The notes beneath the pieces were generated by a model. The model did not search any database and was not told where the DNA came from. It saw nothing but the letters and a program-made list of their open reading frames with translations. Source: Gammaproteobacteria bacterium (GTDB lineage: Bacteria > Pseudomonadota > Gammaproteobacteria > Pseudomonadales > Azotimanducaceae). Taken from it: a DNA stretch of 42,293 bases. Each line of letters begins with the position of its first letter. Within the stretch, counting starts at the first letter, position 1. Below, piece after piece: positions 8,742 through 15,843 of the stretch. A program made the translations under genes and the position numbers. Where the stretch lies: contig JAPPHD010000172.1 of assembly GCA_028821125.1 (NCBI GenBank), positions 1 through 42,293 on the forward strand, in the 5' to 3' direction.

Positions 8742-9938
8742 ATGGCACAGGGCATCAAGGACAAGGTCGCGATTCTCGGCATGGGTTGCTCGAAATTCGG
8801 CGAGCGCTGGGATGCGGGCGCGGAAGAACTCATTGTCGAGGCCTTCGATGAAGCGCTTGGCGATGCGGGCATAGACCGCAACGAGATCGAGGCGGCATGG
8901 CTTTCAACGGCGATGGACTTTGTCAATGTGGGGCGTAGCGGGCTGCCGCTCAGCGTTTCCCTTCGCCTGCCGAACATTGCCGTTACCCGTGTCGAAAATT
9001 TCTGCGCATCCGGTTCGGAAGCCTTCCGCGGCGCGGTCTACGCGGTAGCCTCCGGTGCAGCGGACATCGCGCTTGCGCTTGGCGTCGAGAAGCTCAAGGA
9101 CACCGGCTACGGCGGGCTTCCGGGCGGCAACTCCGGCACCCTGTCACCTCTCTGGACGGCCACCGGTTCGGCGCCTGGCAGTTTTGCGCAACTGGCCAGT
9201 GCCTACAGGGCGAAGCATGGCGTCGGCAAGGATGACCTGAAGCGCGCCATTGCCCACGTTTCAGTGAAGAGCCACGCCAATGGCACCAAGAACCCCAAGG
9301 CACACCTTCGCCGGGCCATAACCGAAGAAACCGCCATCAATGCGCCCATGATTGCCGAACCGCTTGGCCTGTTCGACTGCTGTGGGGTCAGCGACGGTGC
9401 GGCAGCCGCCATCGTCACCACCCCGGAGATCGCGCGCCGCCTCGGCAAGGAGAACATCGTCACCATCAAGGCCCTGCAGCTCTCGCTCTCCAACGGCTCC
9501 GAAGCCGGCCACAGTTCCTGGGACGGCAGCTATTTCCACACCACCCGCATCGCCGCCACCAAGGCCTATGCGGAAGCCGGCATCCGCAATCCGCGGGAAG
9601 AAGTCAGCATGTTCGAGTGCCACGACTGCTTTTCCATTACGGAATTCGTCACCACGGAAGACCTGCAACTTTCGCCCGAGGGCGGGGCCCTGAAAGACGT
9701 CATGGACGGCTTCTACGATTCGGACGGCGCGATTCCCTGCCAGATCGACGGCGGCCTCAAGTGCTTCGGGCACCCCATCGGCGCCTCCGGCATCCGCATG
9801 CTCTACGAGATGTACCTGCAGCTCCAGGGCCGCGCGGAAGAGCGCCAGCTCCCCAATCCGAGCATCGGCCTGACGCACAATCTCGGCGGAGCCCCGAACC
9901 AGAACGTCGCGGCGGTCTGTATCGTCGGCGCGGCCTGA
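8742..9938 (+). CDS. SCP2-type thiolase (acetyl-CoA acetyltransferase family)
   Basis: A 398-residue thiolase with a complete active site: nucleophilic Cys88 in ENFCASGSEAF, the His in ECHDCFSITEF, and the C-terminal GGLKCFGHPIGASG with its His and Cys. Both halves of the fold are present, and the length is normal for the sterol-carrier-type thiolases. The family makes or breaks a C-C bond between two acyl-CoA units. It lies 25 bp after the HMG-CoA-synthase-like/DUF35 fusion, so the two probably form one complex in which acyl-CoA passes along the DUF35 bridge, as in the archaeal thiolase/HMGCS/DUF35 assembly. The direction and the acyl substrate are not known. Confidence 0.9.
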   Translation: MAQGIKDKVAILGMGCSKFGERWDAGAEELIVEAFDEALGDAGIDRNEIEAAWLSTAMDFVNVGRSGLPLSVSLRLPNIAVTRVENFCASGSEAFRGAVYAVASGAADIALALGVEKLKDTGYGGLPGGNSGTLSPLWTATGSAPGSFAQLASAYRAKHGVGKDDLKRAIAHVSVKSHANGTKNPKAHLRRAITEETAINAPMIAEPLGLFDCCGVSDGAAAAIVTTPEIARRLGKENIVTIKALQLSLSNGSEAGHSSWDGSYFHTTRIAATKAYAEAGIRNPREEVSMFECHDCFSITEFVTTEDLQLSPEGGALKDVMDGFYDSDGAIPCQIDGGLKCFGHPIGASGIRMLYEMYLQLQGRAEERQLPNPSIGLTHNLGGAPNQNVAAVCIVGAA

Positions 9939-9965
9939 TTGCCCCAAAGATGCCGGATTGACCAC

Positions 9966-10116
9966 CCGGGACGAGGACGCGCAAGGAACGACACCGAATC
10001 TCGGGAAAGAGTTCGCATGCGGGGCTTCCCTTTCGGCGCGTTAAGCTCGTCCGAAAGCCTTCCTTTATTGCAGGATGATGTGGCCGTGCGCCGAAAGGGA
10101 AGCCCCGCGTGCGAAC
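9966..10116 (+). repeat. Structured dispersed repeat, copy A (leader plus 29-bp hairpin)
   Basis: The element lies in the thiolase-SulP intergenic space. Leader 9966-9989 (CCGGGACG..GACGCGCAAGG) is shared with copy C. A mini-hairpin CCGA-ATC-TCGG sits at about 9994-10004, then a long hairpin with arms 10011-10039 and 10088-10116. Of 29 positions 28 are Watson-Crick and one is a G/T wobble. The 48-nt loop begins GTTAAGCTCGTC and ends GGCCGT. Flank, arms and loop match copy B at 25330-25456. It follows the thiolase stop closely and could end transcription, but it has no T-tract. Confidence 0.85.
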
Positions 10117-10229
10117 TCGCTGCCTGGCGTCGCGTTTGTTTCATGGAACCAGTGGCTTGAATTAGCGTTTCCTGCGAATCGGCAACCCGGCACCCGTTCC
10201 CCGAATGCGCGGCAGGTACAATCCGCACC

Positions 10230-12062
10230 ATGAACGATCCGGAATCGCCATCAGCCCCGCCCCGACCGGATGCTCACGCGCCGTTCGGCGGCTGGCGCGG
10301 CTATGTCCCCATAATCGGTGTGCTGGCGCGCTATCGCCCCGCCGATCTCAATCACGACCTGGTGGCCGGCCTGGTGGTGGCGGTGATCTCCGTACCCAAG
10401 TCGATGGCCTACGCCTTTCTGGCCGGGTTGCCGCCCCAGGCCGGCCTGTACGCCTGCCTGCTGCCCATGCTGGCCTACACCGTGCTCGGGTCGTCACGCC
10501 ACCTGGTGGTGGGGCCGGTAGCCGTGGCCGCGCTGATGGTGGCGGCCGCCATCGGCCAGCATGCACCCGGTTTCGAAGGCGGCCACATGGCGGTGACCAC
10601 CGTGATCTGCATCGAAGCGGGCGTTTTCCTGCTCGTGCTGCGATTGACCCAGATGGGCGGCATCGTGCACCTCCTGAGCTATCCGGTGATCACCGGCTTC
10701 ATCAACGCCGCGGCGGTGCTCATCATTCTGAGCCAGTTGAACGGTTTTACCGGCATTCACAAGGAAGAGGGCGTCATTCCCATCGCCGCGCTCTGGGGCC
10801 TGATCACCAACATCGGGTCACTCAACCCGGCAACCCTGACGCTTGCCGTGGGCAGCCTGGCGCTGATCTGGGGCGCACGCCGCTACGGCGACCGGCTCGG
10901 CGGACGAATCTGGCCGGCGCTCAGGGGCTCGGCGGCGGTATCCAGGGCCGGGCCCCTGGTCGTGCTGCTGCTCACCACCCTGGTGGTGGCGCTGTTCGAT
11001 CTCGACCTCAATTTCGGCGTGGCCACCGCCGGCCATGTGCCGGGCGGCCTGCCGGAATTCACGCTGCCGCCGCTGGATCCGCTGCTGTGGCTGCAAGTGA
11101 TGCCCTCCGCAGCCATGATCGCGGCCGTGGTGTATGTAGAGAGCTACACCATCGGCTCTTCGCTGGCCGTGCGCGAGCGCACCCGGCTCGATAACCCCCA
11201 GGAACTGCTGGCCCTCGGCGTGGCCAACCTCACCGCCGGATTTTCCGGAGCCACACCCGTGGCCGGGAGCTTCTCGGGCAGCAGCGTCAACTACCAGTCG
11301 GGAGCCAGGACGCCGGTCAGTTCGCTCACCTGCGTTCTGGTGATACTGGCGGTTCTGATGGTGGCCACACCGCTCTTCAAGGACCTGCCACAGGCCACCC
11401 TTGCGGCGATCGTCATCATCTCCGTGGTCGGCCTGATCGACCTCGGTTCGGTGTATCGCCACTGGCGCTTCTACCGGGAAGACGGCGTGACGGAACTGGT
11501 AACGTTCGTGACCGTGCTCGCCTTCGGCGTGGAAGGCGGGCTGATCGCCGGCGTGCTGCTTTCCATCGCGTTTTTCGTGCGCCGCTCCAGCCGCGCCCAG
11601 GTCACGCTGGTGGGGCGGGTCGGTGAATCCGGCAGCTTTCGCGCCGTGCGCCGGCACGATGCCGAGACCCGCGAGCACATCGCCGCCATCCGGGTGGACG
11701 AGAACATCTTTTTCGCCAACGCCAACAACATCGAGACGCGGATGCTGCGGATCATCGGCGGCCGGCCGGCCACCGACCAGGTGGTGCTGGTGTGCAGCGC
11801 CATCAACGTCATCGACGTGAGCGGCGTCGAGATGCTGGCCCGGCTGAACGACACCCTGAACCAGCAGGGCATCCGGCTGCACCTGTCCGACGTCAAGCAC
11901 TCGGTGCTCGATCAACTCGAGCGTTCCAGGCTGATGGCCGAATTGACCGGTCGGCTGTTCTTCAGCACTGCCGAAGCCATGTCCACGCTGGAGGGCGAGG
12001 CGGCTGTCGGGGAAGCGGAGCAGGGCCCTGGGGAGCCGGCACATCCGATCCGACCTGCTTAG
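10230..12062 (+). CDS. SulP-family anion transporter with STAS domain
   Basis: A 610-residue inner-membrane carrier of the SLC26/SulP family, which moves sulfate, bicarbonate or other anions. The family start DLVAGLVVAVISVPKSMAYAFLAGLPPQAGLYA is followed by about a dozen hydrophobic segments. The membrane part is closed by SYTIGSSLAVRERTRLDNPQELLALG and FSGATPVAGSFSGSSVN. A cytoplasmic STAS domain occupies the last about 120 residues (IRVDENIFFANANNIETR, then VLVCSAINVIDVSGVEMLARL). The length and domain order are typical. Its stop lies within the N-terminal region of the following MFS gene, so the two are probably co-transcribed. The transported anion cannot be decided from the sequence. Confidence 0.92.
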   Translation: MNDPESPSAPPRPDAHAPFGGWRGYVPIIGVLARYRPADLNHDLVAGLVVAVISVPKSMAYAFLAGLPPQAGLYACLLPMLAYTVLGSSRHLVVGPVAVAALMVAAAIGQHAPGFEGGHMAVTTVICIEAGVFLLVLRLTQMGGIVHLLSYPVITGFINAAAVLIILSQLNGFTGIHKEEGVIPIAALWGLITNIGSLNPATLTLAVGSLALIWGARRYGDRLGGRIWPALRGSAAVSRAGPLVVLLLTTLVVALFDLDLNFGVATAGHVPGGLPEFTLPPLDPLLWLQVMPSAAMIAAVVYVESYTIGSSLAVRERTRLDNPQELLALGVANLTAGFSGATPVAGSFSGSSVNYQSGARTPVSSLTCVLVILAVLMVATPLFKDLPQATLAAIVIISVVGLIDLGSVYRHWRFYREDGVTELVTFVTVLAFGVEGGLIAGVLLSIAFFVRRSSRAQVTLVGRVGESGSFRAVRRHDAETREHIAAIRVDENIFFANANNIETRMLRIIGGRPATDQVVLVCSAINVIDVSGVEMLARLNDTLNQQGIRLHLSDVKHSVLDQLERSRLMAELTGRLFFSTAEAMSTLEGEAAVGEAEQGPGEPAHPIRPA

Positions 12063-12102
12063 CGCGAACCTGGCCGTACTCACCGCCGCGCAGGCTGTTG
12101 CC

Positions 12103-13215
12103 GTGACGGGCGGCGCAGCCCTGATCACGCTGGGCGGCATCGTCGGTCGCGAGTTTGCCCCGGCACCCGCACTTGCCACGCTGCCGCTGTCGCTACTGGT
12201 GGTGGGTGTCGCCATGGCCGCGGTGTTCGCGGCCTGGACAATGGCGCGCATCGGCCGCGCCCGCGGCTTTGCATGCGGGGCGGCCATCGGCTGCGCCGGG
12301 GCCCTCTGCGCGGTGGTGGCGCTGTACGCCGAGAGCTTCATTCTGTTCTGTGGCGCGGCAGTGCTCATCGGAGCCGCCAATGCCTTTGCGCAGCAATACC
12401 GCTTCGCGGCGGTGGAGAGCGTGAGCGCCGCATCCGCCGGATTGGCGGTGTCGATCACGCTGGCCGGCTCCCTGGTGGGTGCGGTCCTGGGCCCGGAACT
12501 TGCCGCGCGGGGCGAATACTGGCTGGAGGGGGCGCGTTTTTCGGGAACCTTCCTGGCAGTGGCGGGCTGTTACCTGTTTGCGGGCGTACTGTTGCTGAGG
12601 CTGCGCATTCCGTTGACGCCGGAGCCGGCGGCGGCGGCGCAGGGCGCGCGGCCGTTGCGGGAAATCGCGCGCAACCGGGTATTCGTCGTGGCCGTGCTCG
12701 GCGCCGCGGCCGGCTACGGCGTCATGACCTTCGTCATGACGGCCGCGCCGCTGGCCATGCACGTCGTCGACGGCTATTCGCTGGCGCACACGGCGGCGGT
12801 GATTCAGGCTCATGTGCTGGGCATGTTTGCGCCGTCGCTGGTGACCGGGCTCCTGCTCGCCCGGTTTGGCTGCAGGCCGGTCATGCTGGCCGGCGCGGTG
12901 TTCCTGGGCGTGTCGCTGGCGGCGGGCTTTGCGGGCCGTGAGGTGTCGCACTACGGGTTGTCGATGATTGCACTGGGCGTCGGCTGGAATTTCCTGTTCG
13001 TCGGCGGGACTACGCTGCTCGGCGGCACCCACGGGCCGCAGGAACGGTTTCGCGTACAGGCGTTCAATGACTTCACGGTGTTCGGCATCTCCGCCCTGGG
13101 CTCGCTTGGCGCGGGCGCCGTGATGCAACTCCTGGGCTGGAACGCGGTTCTCTGGGCTTCGGTACCGGCGATCGTGCTAGCCATCGGTGTGCTCGCCTGG
13201 GGTCGACGGAAGTAG
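12103..13215 (+). CDS. MFS transporter
   Basis: A major facilitator protein of about 370 residues with about 11-12 hydrophobic segments. Loop signatures include AAWTMARIGRARGF between TM2 and TM3 and a helix-rich second half (VLGMFAPSLVTGLLLARFGCRP). The substrate is unknown. Start problem: GTG 12103 begins inside TM1, because the same frame upstream reads LLSANLAVLTAAQAVAV, which fits a normal TM1 beginning. No ATG, GTG or TTG lies there; the best placed codon is ATC at 12043, 7 nt after a GGGGAG ribosome site. The true start may therefore be a rare non-AUG codon, in which case the gene overlaps the end of the SulP gene by 20 bp. Confidence 0.82.
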   Translation: MTGGAALITLGGIVGREFAPAPALATLPLSLLVVGVAMAAVFAAWTMARIGRARGFACGAAIGCAGALCAVVALYAESFILFCGAAVLIGAANAFAQQYRFAAVESVSAASAGLAVSITLAGSLVGAVLGPELAARGEYWLEGARFSGTFLAVAGCYLFAGVLLLRLRIPLTPEPAAAAQGARPLREIARNRVFVVAVLGAAAGYGVMTFVMTAAPLAMHVVDGYSLAHTAAVIQAHVLGMFAPSLVTGLLLARFGCRPVMLAGAVFLGVSLAAGFAGREVSHYGLSMIALGVGWNFLFVGGTTLLGGTHGPQERFRVQAFNDFTVFGISALGSLGAGAVMQLLGWNAVLWASVPAIVLAIGVLAWGRRK

Positions 13216-13321
13216 CGCACCGTTGATTTTGCCGCCTCGATGCGGTTCCATCCGCCGCTTGGCCCGGAGAGAGGAGGAATCGCCGGTCACTTGCGAAGTT
13301 CACTTGTGGAGTAAGAATGCG

Positions 13322-14581
13322 ATGGGTGACGTACAACTGTTCGACATTGAAACGCTGAAGTCGCCCCACGCGGCCCACAAGCGGCTGCGCGACGAAGCGC
13401 CGGTGTATTTCGCACAGGAACTCGGGTTGCACGTGGTTACCCGCTACGACCTGTTGCGCGAGGCGTTGCGCGACCCGGAAACCTACTCCAACCGGTTTGG
13501 AGACTTCCTGCAGGAACCCCAGCGAAGGCGCTTTGAGGCCGCCTCGCCGGAAACCAGGGAGGCGATACTGGCCATCGCGGACCAGCTCGTCTTCGAGCCG
13601 CCCACCATGCTGACGCTCGATCGCCCGGAGCACACCCACTTCCGCACGCTGGTCAACGAACTCTTCACCGGGTCCCGCATCAAGCGGGCCGAATCGGCCG
13701 TGCAGCAGGTGATCGACGACACCGTAAACGCCTTTGCCGGTGCCACGGCCATCGAGTTCATCGCCCGGTTCGCGATGCCCGTTCCCCTCAAGATCATCGG
13801 CGACAGGCTCGGCGTGCCGGAAGCGGACCGCGAACGCTTCGATCGATGCGCGAGCAACGCCGCCGACAGCCTGCGCCTGAACGTCTACGACGACCGGGAA
13901 ATGGTGCGCCGCATGCAGCTCGAACTGGACCTGCAGCGGTTGATGCTGCGGATCTACGACGAGCGGTGCGAGGCGCCCCGTGACGACATGATTTCCGTGC
14001 TGGCGGGCTCCCGGCTGCAGCCCGAAGGCCGCCCGCTCACCCACGGCGAAGTGTCGAGCATCCTGCGCCAGTTCCTGGTGGCGGGCCACGAAACCACCAG
14101 CAGTGCCTTCGGATGGGGAATGCTCGCGCTCTGCGAGCGGCCCGAACTGCAGGAGGAACTCCGTGCCCGCCCGGAAAAGGTGCGCACCTTCGTGGAAGAG
14201 GCGCTGCGCAGGGAATCACCCGTTCAGGGATTGCCCAGGGTGGTCACCCGCGATACGGAACTGGGCGGCTATTCCCTGAAGCAAGGCGATCTCCTGATGC
14301 TTCGCTACGGGGCCGCCAACCGCGACGAGCGCGCCTTCGACAATCCCGACGAGATCGACCTCGACCGGCGCAAGGCCGGCACCCAGATGGCCTTCGGCTC
14401 GGGCGTGCATCATTGCATCGGCGCGCCGCTGGCGCGACAGGAACTGAACCTCGGGTTCCATACGCTGCTCCGGCGTGCCGGCAATTTCCGACTCGACCCG
14501 GACAAGCCGGCGCCGGAGGCGGAGCCGAGCTTCGTGCTGCGCAATCTTGCGCACCTGCACATCCGGCTCGACTGGTTGTAG
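13322..14581 (+). CDS. Cytochrome P450
   Basis: A 419-residue soluble bacterial-type P450 monooxygenase. Visible landmarks are the I-helix oxygen-activation motif AGHETTSS, the K-helix ExxR in EEALRRESP, and the heme-binding loop FGSGVHHCIGAPLAR with the axial cysteine. The first domain contains LDRPEHTHFRTLVNELFT, the usual C-helix heme-propionate segment. The ATG at 13322 was chosen over the longer frame because it gives the standard N-terminus (DVQLFDIETLKSPHAAHKRL). No ferredoxin or reductase gene is adjacent, so electrons must come from elsewhere. The substrate cannot be inferred. It is separated by about 120 bp from the predicted selenoprotein gene on both sequence and functional grounds. 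Confidence 0.93.
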   Translation: MGDVQLFDIETLKSPHAAHKRLRDEAPVYFAQELGLHVVTRYDLLREALRDPETYSNRFGDFLQEPQRRRFEAASPETREAILAIADQLVFEPPTMLTLDRPEHTHFRTLVNELFTGSRIKRAESAVQQVIDDTVNAFAGATAIEFIARFAMPVPLKIIGDRLGVPEADRERFDRCASNAADSLRLNVYDDREMVRRMQLELDLQRLMLRIYDERCEAPRDDMISVLAGSRLQPEGRPLTHGEVSSILRQFLVAGHETTSSAFGWGMLALCERPELQEELRARPEKVRTFVEEALRRESPVQGLPRVVTRDTELGGYSLKQGDLLMLRYGAANRDERAFDNPDEIDLDRRKAGTQMAFGSGVHHCIGAPLARQELNLGFHTLLRRAGNFRLDPDKPAPEAEPSFVLRNLAHLHIRLDWL

Positions 14582-14701
14582 CGCAACGCTTGTGGAGTTC
14601 GCCTTCCGCGTCGCGGGTCGAACGACGTTGGAGCCTGGCGTTGATGCTCGAAGATGCTCTATGCTGATGGCAACAGAAAAACGACGAGGCACGGAGGTCC
14701 G

Positions 14702-15262
14702 ATGCCGGTGATTGTCAAGAGACTCTGCCTGATCTGGATATTTGCGGCGCTGCCAGGCGCCGCTCTCGCGGGCGACTACGCCCAGTCCTGGGGGCCGCCC
14801 GTCGGCGCCGCCGCGCCCGCCATCCTGGCCGAAGACCAGGACGGCGTGACTCGCGACCTCACCTCGCTTGCCGGGGAAAACGGCCTGCTGCTGGTGCTGA
14901 GCCGCTCCGCGGACTGGTGACCCTTCTGCCAGGCCCAGTTGGTCCAACTGGAAAAGTGGAGACGGGAATTTGAAGAACTTGGCGTCAACATCGCCGCCAT
15001 GACCTATGACAGCGTCGAGAGCCTCAAGGAGTTCCATGACAGCGAGGCACTCGGCTACCCGCTGCTGCGCGATGAGGATGCGCGGCATGTGAACGGATTC
15101 GGGGTTCCCGACGAAGACCTGGGCGAGGGCATTCCGCGCCCCGGCATGTTCTGGCTCGCGCCGGACGGCAGCATCAGCGCGAAGTTCGCGGTGCCGGGCT
15201 ATCGGACGCGGCCGCCGCTTGCGGAGGTGCTGGCTTCCATCCGTGCGGCGGGGGGCTCCTGA
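14702..15262 (+). CDS. Predicted periplasmic selenoprotein, peroxiredoxin/thioredoxin-fold with UxxC motif
   Basis: If the in-frame TGA at 14918-14920 is read as selenocysteine, one frame of 186 residues runs from the ATG at 14702 (GGAGG ribosome site at 14693-14697) to the TGA at 15260-15262. The N-terminus is a signal peptide (about 23 residues, ending GAALA). The AhpC/TSA-like fold follows: VGAAAPAILAEDQDG, LLLVLSRSADW, then Sec73-Pro-Phe-Cys, QLVQLEKWRREFEELGVNIAAMTYD and LLRDEDARHVNGFGV, with PRPGMFWLAPDGSI later. Relatives have Cys where the TGA lies (SADWCPFC), so TGA replaces exactly the redox residue. The frame is intact on both sides and a SECIS-like hairpin follows. A nonsense mutation is the alternative, but the exact placing makes it less likely. 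Probable role: thiol or peroxide redox chemistry in the periplasm. Confidence 0.85.
14935..14951 (+). promoter_or_regulatory. Putative bacterial SECIS hairpin
   Basis: Stem CCAGTTG (14935-14941) pairs perfectly with CAACTGG (14945-14951), leaving the loop GTC. Bacterial SECIS elements lie inside the coding region just after the UGA, with a small apical loop that has G among its first two bases, roughly 16-37 nt from the UGA. Here the loop starts 21 nt after the TGA, and G is the first loop base. SelB carrying Sec-tRNA would bind it. Structure and spacing are seen; function is inferred. Confidence 0.75.
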
Positions 15263-15271
15263 CCGGACATC

Positions 15272-15778
15272 ATGTTCGCGCTGATTGCCGGTTCCTTTGC
15301 CGCCTATGCCGCCGTTCTGATCGCCGTTGGAGTCTACATCGCGGTCCGGGCGAAGAGCGGCCGCGACTACTTTGCCACCAATGGGACGAGACTCGCGGCG
15401 GTGATCGCCTTCGCGCTCCTGAGCGCGATACCGACCGATATCCTCACCATCATGTTGCTGGGGGTGGTGCGCAATTACATCGATGTCACCGCCAATCTCA
15501 ATCTCTTCCTGGTGGCGGTCGCGCCGGTTGTCACGGCTATCGTCGCCATACAGGCGCTGCTGCTGTCACGGGCCTATCGGTCGCGGCCGCTGCTGCACGG
15601 GGGGATCTACCTCGGCGTGTACGCGGCCGCCCACGCCTTCTGGATGAACCTGCTGTTCAATCCACCTGAAGACATCGTCCGCTACGCGGCCACCATCCTG
15701 ATCTTCGGGTTCCTGGTAATGGTGATCATCGGCAGGTTCGTCTGGCTCCGCCCCGTTCCGGTGGCGGGCTCAGCTTAA
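15272..15778 (+). CDS. Small integral membrane protein of unknown function
   Basis: A 168-residue protein with about five hydrophobic segments (ALIAGSFAAYAAVLIAVGVY, LAAVIAFALLSAIPTDILTI, NLFLVAVAPVVTAIVAIQAL, YLGVYAAAHAFWMNLL, YAATILIFGFLVMVIIG). I do not recognise a family. It starts 9 bp after the selenoprotein stop, so the two are very likely translated from one mRNA. A membrane partner for a periplasmic redox protein would be sensible, but no cysteine pair or heme motif is present to support electron transfer. It converges with the pyruvate carboxylase gene. Confidence 0.65.
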   Translation: MFALIAGSFAAYAAVLIAVGVYIAVRAKSGRDYFATNGTRLAAVIAFALLSAIPTDILTIMLLGVVRNYIDVTANLNLFLVAVAPVVTAIVAIQALLLSRAYRSRPLLHGGIYLGVYAAAHAFWMNLLFNPPEDIVRYAATILIFGFLVMVIIGRFVWLRPVPVAGSA

Positions 15779-15843
15779 CCTGCCGACGCAGACCGCCTCC
15801 AGGTCCGGCTGTTGACGCCGGGACGGGAACGTTCGCTGCGCAT

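Noticed and set aside
10040-10087. GTTAAGC in the repeat loop as an integron attC core site.
   Set aside because: It fits GTTRRRY, but the matching RYYYAAC partner and the attC arm layout are absent, and no integrase is in the window.
10818-12458. 546-codon minus-strand frame opposite the SulP gene.
   Set aside because: A low-complexity His/Gln/Ala-rich shadow of the strongly supported SulP and MFS genes.
14654-14920. Short ORF ending at the TGA, and a separate ORF from 14939, as two independent genes or a plain pseudogene.
   Set aside because: The protein pattern runs on without a break across the TGA, the stop replaces the expected redox Cys, and a SECIS-like hairpin follows. A nonsense mutation remains possible but explains less.
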